A DNA stretch of 64,000 bases from DASWJZ01 sp963805325 (GCA_963805325.1 CAWDTS010000010.1:124001-188000), one strand, 5' to 3'. Shown: positions 44,675 through 54,012, numbered from the stretch's first letter. Translations and numbers: made by a program. The notes: generated from the letters alone by a model not told the origin.

Positions 44675-44875
44675 CTAGTGACGCCCCGAATCTTTGCTGT
44701 AAGGTCCCTTGCGCTTGCGCTTAAGGCCCTCTGGCACATAGCCGGGTTCCGGCTGGCGGAGGTCCTTCTGATGGTTGCGCGTCTGCTGCTTGCGCTTTTT
44801 TGGCCTTTCCTTTCTATCGACGAGCGGCTCGCTTGATGGCTCCTGTTCGTTGTTCGGATGGCCGCCTTTTTTCAT
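44675..44875 (-). CDS. Small basic hypothetical protein
   Basis: 66 residues, very rich in Lys, Arg, Glu and Pro (RKERPKKRKQQTRNHQKDLR), probably disordered and nucleic-acid-like. It lies just upstream of and in line with the preceding small gene. No family is recognised. Confidence 0.35.
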   Translation of the reverse strand: MKKGGHPNNEQEPSSEPLVDRKERPKKRKQQTRNHQKDLRQPEPGYVPEGLKRKRKGPYSKDSGRH

Positions 44876-45251
44876 AGCGTCCGGACCCCAGTTGTTGCGC
44901 GTGAGATGAGAATTGATTCTCTACAACGTACAGAACCGCCCCCTTTGTTCCCGCTCCCGACGTCGAGCATCGGCGCGCCGTCGCCCGGCGGAAGGGTCTC
45001 GGTAATCCAGGCGAGGCATGCGGCCCGGCGGCCCATGAGGCGAAGTTTCCATGGCGGGTGACCACCGGTAGCTTGGGTTGGCCCGGGTATTCTTTTCTCC
45101 CAGCGCGACGGTCTTTGTCGCGCCGCGCTTGCCCATTAGCTCGTCAAGACCGCTTGGCCGTACAGACTTCGGATGCGGCTGAGGGACTGGGACTGCAGGG
45201 GGCTCGATGCCGTCAGGTTCTGCAATGGGGGCTGAGCCTGCCTAGATTTGG
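44876..45251. other. Non-coding interval
   Basis: About 375 bases with no supported gene. An AACG and a GTTCC at 44925 and 44947 look like a minus-strand EcfG site, but their spacing is 18, outside the usual 16-17. Confidence 0.4.
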
Positions 45252-45500
45252 ATGGCTTCACGAATAACCCGCTCGATCTTCGGCCGCTCAAGAGACAGAA
45301 GCGACAGCGATGAACTCGATCTAGTGCACGAGTTCCTGGCACCTATGCTCGGCGTGCATCGGCCCGGCGTCACGGTGGCAGTCAACGCACTTCAGAGACG
45401 GGGTATCATCCAGGCGAAGCGTGGGCGCATCATCGTGATGGATCGACATACGCTCGAGGAAGCTGCGCACGGTTTCTATGGCAGGAATACGAGCGGCTGA
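45252..45500 (+). pseudogene. Crp/Fnr family C-terminal HTH fragment
   Basis: The segment DELDLVHEFLAPMLGVHRP with VTVAVNALQRRGIIQ is the winged-helix DNA-binding domain of rhizobial Crp/Fnr proteins. The cyclic-nucleotide-binding part is missing. It closely resembles the longer fragment at 51290. Confidence 0.65.
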
Positions 45501-45657
45501 TGTCCGGCCGCTAAGACAATCGCGATTATCGTTAGGGCCGGGCACTTTTTTTCGCGGTCGCGCAATGTTCGATCCAGTACCATGTTTTCTGTGGCATCCA
45601 GTCCGTCGACGCCTAAAATGCTACCGTGACGTTCATTAGCTCGCGGAGTGGCTCAGA

Positions 45658-45906
45658 ATGGGCCAGATCGACACACCCCAGGCACGCCTCAACGCTGAAA
45701 TTCAGCGTATCATCGCAAACTCGGTCCGCTCCGGGTCTATAGTTCGGACCGGCTACTATGCGGAGATGCTCGCTGAAGCCTATCCGGACGCCGACCTCAC
45801 AATCGACGAGATCGTGGGAGCCATAGCTCGCGCAGCAAGCAAGCGCGGCGTCCCTGTGGAGATCCGCAGGCCGGGCACCTCCCTGCCTGAGGTTATCCGG
45901 CTATAG
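45658..45906 (+). CDS. Small hypothetical protein
   Basis: 82 residues. Helical appearance (ARLNAEIQRIIANSVRSGS, IDEIVGAIARAASKRGV) with a plausible GGAG ribosome site. I recognise no family. It stands alone between the Crp/Fnr fragment and small genes on the other strand. Confidence 0.5.
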   Translation: MGQIDTPQARLNAEIQRIIANSVRSGSIVRTGYYAEMLAEAYPDADLTIDEIVGAIARAASKRGVPVEIRRPGTSLPEVIRL

Positions 45907-46160
45907 CCTTAGCGGATGCAGAGGCGGTCACGCGGTGCCCTGCAGAACAAGATCAGGGCATCGTGACCAAACCTGCGGTCCGTGGGCGCCCGGTTCGGCT
46001 TGTGACAGCCGCCTCCCAGCCGCAGACAAGCCAAGCCATGTCGGCGCCCTCGGCTGAGCCGCAGGTTAGCGACGGTGTCACGGTCCTGCTGGCACCGCGC
46101 TTGTCGCTCGGGGCGAAGTCAAGGTGGCGCGCAGGCCTACGGCGCCTCCGAAGGCCCCGA

Positions 46161-46412
46161 TCAGGCAATCAGCCGGTAGGCAAGGCCAGGCTCGACGATG
46201 CACTCGTCCTGAGCGAGCGACCGTATATCGTAGCTACCATCGCGCCTGCGTGGAGCAAGTCCATTGAAGCGGTATTGCTGGCCGGATCGGTCGACCACGA
46301 CTTCGGCGATCGGTTGCTCGTCAAGGTATCCGCATACGGGGCTATTGGCTCTTCGTGCCGATAGAACAAAACAGCTCGGTGAAGGCCCCTTCATGCCAGC
46401 GAATCTGGACAT
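46161..46412 (-). CDS. Small hypothetical protein downstream of a small membrane protein
   Basis: 83 residues. The segment AEVVVDRSGQQYRFNGLAP and AYRLIA reads like a folded beta-rich domain. GAGGGTGAG lies just before the ATG, which is 10 bases after the stop of the small membrane protein, so the two are probably cotranscribed. No family recognised. Confidence 0.42.
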   Translation of the reverse strand: MSRFAGMKGPSPSCFVLSARRANSPVCGYLDEQPIAEVVVDRSGQQYRFNGLAPRRRDGSYDIRSLAQDECIVEPGLAYRLIA

Positions 46413-46422
46413 GCTCTCACCC

Positions 46423-46648
46423 TCAATGCAGGAGTTCGGCCTGCCGACGATGGCCCGTTCTGAGCCGCGGCGCGATCAACCATGAAAGCGGCGCAGCGAG
46501 AATGAAGCTCGCGACGATGACTGCAGGAAGCTGATATTTCCAGTCCTGGTCGGGCGCGAGCGTCAGGTACCGCAACTGCGCCAATGCCGAAGAGAACGGC
46601 GTTGACCATCACATAGATCGTCAATGCGATCCGCGACCGTGTCGTCAT
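46423..46648 (-). CDS. Two-helix small membrane protein (frameshifted)
   Basis: Begins TRSRIALTIYVMVNAVLFGIGAV (helix 1); after a one-base shift near 46570 it continues DWKYQLPAVIVASFILAAPL (helix 2) and SWLIAPRLRTG to a stop at 46423. The result is about 74 residues with two membrane helices, a form I recognise from small alphaproteobacterial hypothetical proteins. A candidate EcfG promoter precedes it. Confidence 0.6.
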
Positions 46649-46682
46649 GAGGATACTCCTCCGCTAGCAATGGCGGTTGGAG

Positions 46683-46708
46683 AACTGATCAGCAGCCGCT
46701 ACGGTTCC
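46683..46708 (-). promoter_or_regulatory. Candidate EcfG promoter (N17, AGTT variant)
   Basis: Minus strand: GGAAC, 17 bases, AGTT, 34 bases before the small membrane gene start. Confidence 0.4.
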
Positions 46709-46747
46709 TCCCCTTGGCCAACGCGGCGCACACCACACACCGGACTA

Positions 46748-47203
46748 CTAACCATCAGGAAAAACCCGGGCTTCGACCCACTGCAGAAGAAAGAGGACCA
46801 GAATCGCTATAACCACACCTCCGAGGACAATCTTCCAGGCCGCCAAAGCGCAGGCGATCCCAAGTCCCGCTGTAATCCAAACGGTCGCCGCTGTCGTGAG
46901 GCCGCGGACCGTGCGGGTCTGGCGGTCGCGCAAGATGACCCCGGCACCGATGAACCCGACCCCTGTCAGAATGCCTTGAATGTTGCCCTGAATAACCCGG
47001 CTCAACGCGTCCGGATGAGAGACTAGATCGTTGTAGTTGATGGTGGCTAGGCAGACGACGGCCGCACCAAGGGCGACCAAGGCAAGCGTTCGCATGCCGA
47101 TTGGCTTGCCAGTCAGATCGCGATTGAGCCCGATCACTAGTCCAACGACAGTCGCGGACAAGAGACGAAAAAGCCAATCCCACTCGTCGCTCATATTGGG
47201 CAC
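46748..47203 (-). CDS. MgtC/SapB family membrane protein
   Basis: 151 residues with four or five hydrophobic helices. RLLSATVVGLVIGLNRDLTGKPIGMRTLALVALG is the MgtC signature region, split here as RLLSATVVGLVIGLNRD then KPIGMRTLALVALGAA, and GVGFIGAGVILRD is the second conserved stretch. These proteins help survival in low magnesium or acid. An alternative ATG lies four codons in. Complete. Confidence 0.9.
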   Translation of the reverse strand: MPNMSDEWDWLFRLLSATVVGLVIGLNRDLTGKPIGMRTLALVALGAAVVCLATINYNDLVSHPDALSRVIQGNIQGILTGVGFIGAGVILRDRQTRTVRGLTTAATVWITAGLGIACALAAWKIVLGGVVIAILVLFLLQWVEARVFPDG

Positions 47204-47853
47204 TCACTCGTTAGGTTCGGCGCGCTAAGCCCTTTGGGAAGAAACCTTGCTCATTGCTTGTGCGTTCTTGGCCTGCGGAGGAAGCCATGAACAACGCGGC
47301 GCGTAACCCAAGCTGGGCGTCCTTGGTCGAGAGAAGACGTCGTTGCTCTCCAGGCGTGTGTCTTGCGAGGCGAAAGCTTGGTCTTGATCGCTCGGCTCCT
47401 CTGCCGGCCGGAGGTTGAGGTCCAACGAAAGATCGACGAAATTGAGATCATCCTAGGAAGGCAAAATACGAGCGTTTTCCATCCCCGGTCGACGGCTTAA
47501 TCGAGGGCCCCCGGGTCGGCTCGCCGCTGAAGGAGCGCGGGTCAGCGAAGCCGCGTGCGCAGCAATGCCCTATTCCACGGGTCCGCTGGGCGACGGCGGG
47601 CCCGTGCTCGACGTCGGGAGTGGGGAACAAAGGGCCGAATCTATACTTTGTAGAGGAGTCCGCTCTCATCTCACGCGGCGCGCAACTCGCGGTCCTCGGG
47701 CGACTGTTCGCGGAATCTGCTGGGAGCGTTCGCCTGCAGCCCGATGTTCCTGTGAGACATTGTCAACTTCACTCCCGTTTGCGCAACCGTGCGATGGCTT
47801 TCTGAGTTGTTGAGCGAGGTCGCGCCGTGAGGCAGCCGGTAGGGCGAGAAAGC
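47204..47853. other. Non-coding interval
   Basis: About 650 bases with only small frames that look random on both strands. A GGAAC at 47624 is not followed by CGTT at the right distance. I see no repeat, RNA gene or remnant here that I can name. Confidence 0.45.
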
Positions 47854-49420
47854 ATGATGAGAAGACAGACATCCGGTCCCTTCGCTCCGGAGGGGGGCCG
47901 AATTTTGAAGCTTGGCCGCAATTGCTGGCGAATTGCCCATGCCGGCCGTGCCGCCGTGCTGGCGGACGCGGCGGACTATTTCAGTGCCCTTGAAGCTGCG
48001 CTTCTGCGCGCAGAACGCTCGATCGTGGTCCTGGGCTGGGATTTCGATGCGAGCATCCGACTCCGCGTTGGAGACACGCCACCATCGCCGATGCTTGGGG
48101 ATTTACTGCGTAGCCTGGTGGAAGAGCGGCCCGACCTTGAAGTGCGGATTCTGATCTGGAATCTCTCGACGGTTCACGCTCCCGGGGCGACACTCCCTCT
48201 TATCTTCGGTGCCCCGTGGCAGGATCACCCGCGCATCAAGCTGCGGCTCGAACTCGAAGCATCCGATCTACGGCGCACAGCACCAGAAGCTCGTGTGCGT
48301 TGATGATTCGATCGCTTTCGTCGGCGGGATCGATCTGACGATACGCCGATGGGATACGACCGAGCACCGACCGGACGATCCGAATCGGGTCGACACGGAA
48401 GGAAAGCCCTACGAACCGGTGCACGATCTGCAGATGGTCGTCGAAGGCGAAGCTGCCAAGGCTGCGGCCCGACTCGCCTACGACCGCTGGGAGATCGTCA
48501 CGGGCGAGGCCGTTCAAGAGAAGGCGGCGTTTCGCGACATATGGCCCGCCGACGTCGAACCCGATTTTCATGGCAGTCCCGTGGCGCTCGCCCGCACGAC
48601 GCCGCGGAGCGGCATCCGCCGCGGTGTTCGCGAGGTCGCGGCGCTGAATACCGACGCGCTCCGTTCCGCGAAGCACGCAATCTACATCGAAGCGCAGTAT
48701 TTCGCCGATCGCCGGATCGGCAGGCTTCTGGCCAAGAGTCTGAAGCAGGCCGAGGGGCCTGAGATTGTCATCGTGATCGCGCCTTCCGCCCATGGCCACC
48801 TCGAGGCCTGGATCATGAACGGGAACCGCGATCGCGTCCTGCGCCTCCTGAAGCGCGCTGACCGCCATGGCCGCTTGCGGATCCTTTTTCCCGTGGTTGC
48901 GTCGCCGGACGGAGAGCAGGAGGAGATCTTCGTGCATGCGAAGCTCGTCGTCGTCGACGATCGTTTCATTCGCGTGGGTTCGTCCAATCTGAACCGACGC
49001 TCGACCGGCCTCGACGCGGAGTGCGATCTTGCGATCGAGGCCGAGAACGAAGAGGCTCAGGTGCGAATGGCGGCTATCCGCGCCCGGCTTCTCGGCGAGC
49101 ATCTCGGCCAATCGGCCCAGCACGTCGCCGCGACCATCGCGGCGGAGGGCAGTCTGATCAGGACGATCGAAAAGCTGAGCGGGAACGGGCGTAATCTTCG
49201 GCCCTATACCTCAGTGACGCGAAAGGGCTCGACCCGGTTGATGCTCGGCACGCGGCTGCTTGACCCTCGCCAGCCTCTTCGCTTCGGCAGCTTTTTCGCG
49301 GGCCTGCTTTCTCCTCTGCGGGGCCTGGTTTCTCCCCAGCGGGGATGGTCTCACTTGCTTCGCCGATGGCCTTCGGCCAACGCGAAGAAGACCGCGCCCA
49401 ACGCCAGCGGCACCAGATAA
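47854..49420 (+). CDS. Phospholipase D-type cardiolipin synthase (ClsB-like), frameshifted
   Basis: About 520 residues joined. Two HKD motifs are present: HQKLVCVDDSIAFVGGIDL in the first half and HAKLVVVDDRFIRVGSSNL in the second, the pair that forms one active site in PLD enzymes. The frame shifts once at about 48245-48260, between WQDHPRIKLRL and SKHPIYGAQHQ. The ATG at 47854 follows AGGGCGAGAA. Together with the next two genes it recalls the Escherichia coli clsB-ybhN-ybhP set, so a role in phospholipid synthesis or transfer is likely. The 3' end overlaps the convergent gene by 70 bases. Confidence 0.83.
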
Positions 49421-50310
49421 TAGGCGAAACGAAAAGCGAGCACGGCTCCAATCAGCTCCGGTCGACGCAGGAGCAGGATCACGACCGTCTCGATCACGCC
49501 GAGCCCGCCGGGGGCATGCGTTATGATCGTCGCTGCGTTGGCAACGACAAAGGCGGCGAGGACCTCGAAGTAGCTGACGTCAGCGATCGACGAGACGACA
49601 GCGTGCAGGCATGCCGCGACAAAGGTGAAATTGATCGTGCCGACCGCGATTTGCGCGAGCGCAAGACCCGGACTCGGCATCTCGATCGACCAGCGCCAGA
49701 TCCTGTTCGGCTGCCGCCAGTTCCATGCGAGCGCGAGATAGAGAAGCGGGAAAGACAGAAGCGCGCCTCCGATGGCGTAGGCGCCGGTCGAGGAAATTCC
49801 CGTCACGGTCTGGGCGAAGTCAGGCCGCCGAAGGAGCGCGGCATCTCCGAGGATGAACATGCCGAGGAAGATGGTCATTCCGCAGAAGACGATGACCTTG
49901 GCCACGGCTTCTTTATCGAGCCCCTCGCGGCGATAGAAGCGATAGCGCACGGCGCCGCTGCTGAGCGCGGCAAAGCCGACGTTGTGGCCGAAGGCCAGGG
50001 CGACAAAGGAGGTAAGAGCGGCGGTCCTGTAGGGAAGGGGCTTTCCGACGTAGCGGAGCGCCAGCCAGTCATTGAAGGTTAAGCAGAAGTAGCTCGCTGC
50101 CGCCCAGCCGAGCGCCTCGAAAAGGCGCGGAAGCGGAACGGCGCGGATCGCGGCTAACAGTTTGCTGAGATCGTAGTGGCTAAGAGTCCGATAGAGGAGC
50201 GCCGCCGAAAGAAGCACTGCGAACGCGACAAGCGTTCGGGAAAGCCATGAGCGCCAGGATCCGCCGCGCGGTCGACCCCTCTGTCGCCGGCTCCGAGGCA
50301 TACAGCTCAT
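49351..50310 (-). CDS. YbhN/UPF0104 (LPG-synthase TM-like) membrane protein
   Basis: 319 residues with about eight hydrophobic helices. FGHNVGFAALSSGAVRYRFYRR and the near-C-terminal ANAATIITHAPGGLGVIETVVI are the conserved segments of the flippase-like lysylphosphatidylglycerol synthase transmembrane family, without the synthase domain. It lies between the PLD and EEP genes but on the opposite strand, overlapping the end of the PLD gene. It is thought to act on lipids in the inner membrane. Confidence 0.86.
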   Translation of the reverse strand: MSCMPRSRRQRGRPRGGSWRSWLSRTLVAFAVLLSAALLYRTLSHYDLSKLLAAIRAVPLPRLFEALGWAAASYFCLTFNDWLALRYVGKPLPYRTAALTSFVALAFGHNVGFAALSSGAVRYRFYRREGLDKEAVAKVIVFCGMTIFLGMFILGDAALLRRPDFAQTVTGISSTGAYAIGGALLSFPLLYLALAWNWRQPNRIWRWSIEMPSPGLALAQIAVGTINFTFVAACLHAVVSSIADVSYFEVLAAFVVANAATIITHAPGGLGVIETVVILLLRRPELIGAVLAFRFAYYLVPLALGAVFFALAEGHRRSK

Positions 50311-50370
50311 CCGTGTCCACCCGCGTCAGCATTTCAAGACGTCTTTCGATTTCCTGAGCGTTTCAGGGGA

Positions 50371-50395
50371 TGAACGGCACAGCCGCTGCTGCGTT
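50371..50395 (+). promoter_or_regulatory. Candidate EcfG promoter (TGAAC variant)
   Basis: TGAAC, 16 bases, CGTT, ending 40 bases before the ATG at 50436. One mismatch to the consensus -35. Confidence 0.4.
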
Positions 50396-50435
50396 AAAGC
50401 TTGGGATGACCGCTTGTTCCAAACGAGAAGGGCCC

Positions 50436-51134
50436 ATGCAGGAGGACCGTGCGAACGTGCGGGTGATGACCTGGAACATACACGGCGGCGGCGTTTCCCG
50501 GCGCCGGCGCGACCTGGAACGGATCGTTTCCCTCGTCCGCCGACACGATCCCGACATCGTGGCGCTGCAGGAGATCGACGCGCGCGGGCCCGGGCCGCAG
50601 GCGTCAGCTTTCGAGATCCTCCGCGATGCCCTCGGATCGAACACCGCAGAGGCGCGTGTGATCGCAGCTCCGGATGGCGACTACGGCCACGCCGTAATCA
50701 GCCGCTGGCCGATGCGCTCGACTATTCGACATGACCTGTCGGTTGGGGGGCGCGAGCCGCGCGCCGCGATCGAGACGACCGTCGAAACCGCCGTCGGACC
50801 CCTACGCGTCGTCGCCGCGCATCTCGGTCTGAGCCTGCGCGAGCGCAAGGAGCAGGCGACCATGCTTGCCGCGGTCGCGGAAGCCGGGTCGATCAACTCG
50901 ATCCTGGTGGGGGACTTCAATGACTGGGTCTGGCGTGGGTCGGTGCAGCGTGTGCTGGCCGCCGGCATGGGCGATCGCACACACCATAAGACCTTTCCGG
51001 CGTGGTTCCCGGCCTTCGCGCTCGATCGCGTCTATGTGCGGCCGTCAATGATGCTGACGCGAAGCTGGACCGACCAGGACGCCCGCTACGCTTCGGATCA
51101 TTTGCCGGTCATAGCCGAGCTAGCGCTCGCGTGA
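50436..51134 (+). CDS. Endonuclease/exonuclease/phosphatase family protein (YbhP-like)
   Basis: About 232 residues from the ATG at 50436 (MQEDRANVRV), which has GAGAAGG upstream; an earlier ATG at 50370 would overlap the candidate promoter. EEP-fold motifs are TWNIHGG, VALQEID, AAHLGLS, VGDFNDW and the closing SDHLPV, covering the catalytic Asn, Glu, Asp and His. The substrate may be a phospholipid or nucleic acid. Gene order with PLD and YbhN points to lipid metabolism. Confidence 0.88.
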   Translation: MQEDRANVRVMTWNIHGGGVSRRRRDLERIVSLVRRHDPDIVALQEIDARGPGPQASAFEILRDALGSNTAEARVIAAPDGDYGHAVISRWPMRSTIRHDLSVGGREPRAAIETTVETAVGPLRVVAAHLGLSLRERKEQATMLAAVAEAGSINSILVGDFNDWVWRGSVQRVLAAGMGDRTHHKTFPAWFPAFALDRVYVRPSMMLTRSWTDQDARYASDHLPVIAELALA

Positions 51135-51289
51135 GGCTGAGCGGAGGCGAAGCACCCCCGACAGCGCTCAGCCGGCCGACACACCCCAGGCCTGATCGTC
51201 AAACCCGGAAGGCCTCAACAGCATGGCCTTCCGACGGCGCCACCTGATGCATTATTGCTCCGGCCCGCCGATGCATCTTTGCTCCGGCG

Positions 51290-51718
51290 TTGACATATGT
51301 GCAGGTGGCAGGCGAAGGACATAGTATCACCGCCAACGATCTTCGCGAAGCGATGCGAGAAAGCACATCACTGCGGGAGGTCATGCTCCGCTTTGCCCAA
51401 TCGTTCCTGATCCAGGCGACACACACTGCGATATCGAACGGCAGCGCAAAGTTGGAAGAGCGATTGGCCCGCTGGCTCCTCATGGCTCATGACCGAATAG
51501 ACGGCGATGAGCTTCCGCTCATTCACGACTTCCTTGCGCTTATGCTCGGAGTCCGGCGACCCGGGGTTACGGTCGCGATCCATTCCCTGGAAGGGCAAGG
51601 TCTGATCGAGGCGGCACGCGGCGTGATCCGGGTCATTGACCGTAAAGGACTAGAGGAGGTTGCGAATGCTTCCTACGGCACGCCGGAAGCGGAATATGAA
51701 CGGCTGATGCGCGAGTAG
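51290..51718 (+). pseudogene. Crp/Fnr family regulator lacking most of the sensor domain
   Basis: 142 residues. It begins in the last strands of the cyclic-nucleotide-like domain (VQVAGEGHSITANDLREAM), then the dimer helix (EERLARWLLMAHDRIDGDELPL) and the DNA-binding helices (FLALMLGVRRPGVTVAI). About 90 N-terminal residues normal for the family are missing, and no matching sequence lies upstream. It might still bind DNA as an unregulated dimer. Confidence 0.7.
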
Positions 51719-52036
51719 TGCTCACAGCTCATCGAACCCGATCCATCTATGTCAGCCACCGTACAATCATTCCCCTTGTCACGGAAAATCAGCCATCCGT
51801 TGTTGGCAAACTCCAGCGTCCTATTGTCGCCCTCGGAACGGAAGGAGGAACGGTGAGTATCGAAGGCCCGAACCTTGTTGAAACTTGTTTCGGAAGAGAT
51901 CCGGCGCCTCCTCGCTCAGGCACATGGCACGTTGTCGTGTTTTTGGAAAACCAAAACCTCCTTTGTTCGTTCTTCTCTGTATCGAAGGGCAATTCCGTCC
52001 TTCGTTTCATGAGAAGATCGTCAAGGAGAAAATTAG
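51719..52036. other. Non-coding interval upstream of the Met-rich protein
   Basis: About 318 bases. Short frames look like noise. AAGGAG just before 52037 is a ribosome site. No EcfG match was found here despite GGAAC at two places. Confidence 0.4.
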
Positions 52037-52378
52037 ATGAGGAAGACTTGGTTGATTGCGGCGCTAAGCGCTTTCGCAATGGCTTCCGCCGGCTATGCGG
52101 CTGACACCGGGAACATGTACATGAGCACCATGGGCGAGAAGCACATGGTGATGGGTGGCATGGACGCTCAGGGCAGCGAAGTGATTATGGGTCAGGACGG
52201 TAAGAAGCCGACCAACTGCCCGGCCGGCAGCTTTTATATGACCGACAGTTCACAGCAGACGGTCATGTCCTGCGATAACGACGCGAAGTATTCGCTCTCT
52301 GCGCCCGAGAGCAGCGCAATGATGGCGAACGGCAAGCCCTATCCCGAAGGCTCGATGGTGATGACGCCCGCGAAGTAG
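52037..52378 (+). CDS. Secreted Met-rich small protein
   Basis: 113 residues. A clear signal peptide (LIAALSAFAMASAGYA, cut near AADT) is followed by a Met-rich mature region (NMYMSTMGEKHMVMGGMDAQ) with two cysteines (NCPAGS, MSCDND) that could form a disulfide. The Met spacing suggests copper handling, but that is inference. A strong terminator follows at 52399. Confidence 0.72.
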   Translation: MRKTWLIAALSAFAMASAGYAADTGNMYMSTMGEKHMVMGGMDAQGSEVIMGQDGKKPTNCPAGSFYMTDSSQQTVMSCDNDAKYSLSAPESSAMMANGKPYPEGSMVMTPAK

Positions 52379-52398
52379 TGGGTCGGAGGAGAAGAACC

Positions 52399-52427
52399 GG
52401 CCCGGCATTCTTGCCGGGCCATTTTCC
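52399..52427 (+). terminator. Rho-independent terminator
   Basis: A nine-base stem, GGCCCGGCA with TGCCGGGCC, a four-base loop and a T-rich tail (ATTTTCC), 21 bases after the Met-rich gene stop. Confidence 0.8.
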
Positions 52428-52500
52428 AAGCCCGGATCTCGCGTTCGGTGCGATTTGCAGCTCGGTATTGCCGGCGCTTCCACCCCGCCGCCAGCTGATC

Positions 52501-52534
52501 GACGATAGCGAAGCTTAGACGATAGCGAAGCTTA
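52501..52534. repeat. Perfect 17-base tandem duplication
   Basis: GACGATAGCGAAGCTTA is repeated exactly at 52501-52517 and 52518-52534, just before the IS3-type element. Confidence 0.85.
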
Positions 52535-52664
52535 TCAGACGTGGAAATCCGCTGACGCTACGATACGCGCGCTCCTCATTTGCAGGGTGAATGGCCTGCT
52601 GCCGGTTCGGTTGACACCCTCTTAAGCTAATCGAGCCTGCATCTCGAAACCGCCGGTTCAAGCC

Positions 52665-53408
52665 ATGATCGCGTTCATCGACGATCACCGCGAGGCGCAT
52701 GGGGTCGAGCCGATCTGCAAGGTGCTGCCGATCGCCCCGTCGACCTACCATGACCAGGTCGCCAAGCGAGCCGATCCGGAGAGGCTTTCGGCACGGGCGA
52801 AGCGGGACTTGGCGCTGAAGCCGGAGATCGAGCGCGTCTTCGCGGAGAACTTAGAGGTCTATGGCGCGCGCAAAGTCTGGCGGCAGCTCAACCGGGAGAA
52901 CATCCCGGTCGCACGCTGCACCGTGGAGCGCCTGATGGCCGGCCTCGGACTGCAAGGGGTGATCCGCGGCAAAGCGGTGCGGACGACCGTGAAGGACAAG
53001 GCGGCGCCTTGCCCGCTCGATCATGTGAACCGGGTCTTCCAGGCCGCTGCGCCGAACCGGCTCTGGGTCTCGGACTTCACCTACGTCTCGACCTGGTCGG
53101 GCTTCGTCTACGTGGCTTTCGTGATCGACGCCTACGCCCGCCGCATCGTCGGCTGGCGGGTGAGCAGGACGGCACACGCAAGCTTCGTCCTCGATGCTCT
53201 GGAGCAGGCCCTGCACGAGCGCAGGCCCATGCATCGCGGCGGCCTGGTACATCATTCGGACCGCGGGTCGCAATATGTCAGCATCCGCTACACCGAGCGC
53301 CTGTCGGAGGCGGGCATCGAGCCCTCCGTCGGCAGCGTCGGCGACTCCTATGACAATGCTCTCGCCGAGACGATCAACGGCCTCTACCCCAGACCTTCGT
53401 TATCGTAG
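52665..53408 (+). mobile_element. IS3-family transposase OrfB, 3'-truncated
   Basis: 247 residues. The N-terminal HTH_21-like part (YGARKVWRQLNREN, CTVERLMAGLGLQG) is followed by the DDE integrase core: WVSDFTYV, HHSDRGSQYVS and LAETINGLY supply all three acidic residues. The normal C-terminal 40 or so residues are lost after NGLY, where the frame enters unrelated sequence, and no OrfA is visible upstream. The element is probably inactive. Confidence 0.85.
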
Positions 53409-53601
53409 AAGAGGCGCAGTGTCAGATACCGCTAATTTTTCAAAGCAATTGCATTCCAGGGAGATGCACAACGGCTTGGCGTTTGTCCGGAAGAAGCACT
53501 GAGCTCTGTAGTTGCATTGTGTGCGAATAGCGGCGGCTTCGCTTCAATGCGAGAGCCGGCCCTAACGCCGACTCTCGCCGACCGATCTGTTTGACCGATG
53601 A

Positions 53602-54012
53602 CTACAGCCTGCATTCGTGGCGGCGGCCGTCGTAGCCCATGTAGGTGTCGGTGCTCCAATCGTAGGAGCGATAGCGCGCGTCGCATGCCGCCTGATGCGA
53701 CGTGTTGGCGGTCCCAGCGGCAGCATTCGCGGCAGCGCCAGCGACAAAGCCGAAGATCGCGGCCGCCGCATCGGCAGGACCGAAATCATGGCGGTGGCGA
53801 CCATACCAATGGTGATAGCGGGACTTATCCCACCGATCGCGATGGTGATTCCAGTCCCAGCAATCATGGTCGCCCCGATGACTATCGCAGTAGTTGCCCA
53901 TCACCCGCTCCTGCTCACGGTAATTGTGGCGCGAGCCGGCGGTGGCCGGGGTGAGGATGCCGCTCGTGGCAACAACAATGCAGGCGACTCCTGCGCCAAG
54001 CGCTTTCTTCAT
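53602..54012 (-). CDS. BA14K-family secreted protein
   Basis: 136 residues from the ATG at 54012, which has GAGGAGG upstream. The signal peptide (CIVVATSGILTPATA) is followed by a His/Asp/Trp-rich stretch, a small Ala/Gly hydrophobic segment (AAAAIFGFVAGAAANAAAG) and the BA14K C-terminus (CDARYRSYDWSTDTYMGYDG and RRHEC). The family is typical of Brucella and relatives and is associated with the cell surface. An exact EcfG promoter lies 65 bases upstream. Confidence 0.86.
   Translation of the reverse strand: MKKALGAGVACIVVATSGILTPATAGSRHNYREQERVMGNYCDSHRGDHDCWDWNHHRDRWDKSRYHHWYGRHRHDFGPADAAAAIFGFVAGAAANAAAGTANTSHQAACDARYRSYDWSTDTYMGYDGRRHECRL

Noticed and set aside
44925..44951. Minus-strand EcfG promoter before the small basic protein
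   Set aside because: Both boxes fit, but the spacer is 18 bases instead of 16-17.
47624..47648. EcfG-like promoter before the PLD gene
   Set aside because: GGAAC is present but the -10 at the correct spacing reads ACTT or CTTT, not CGTT.
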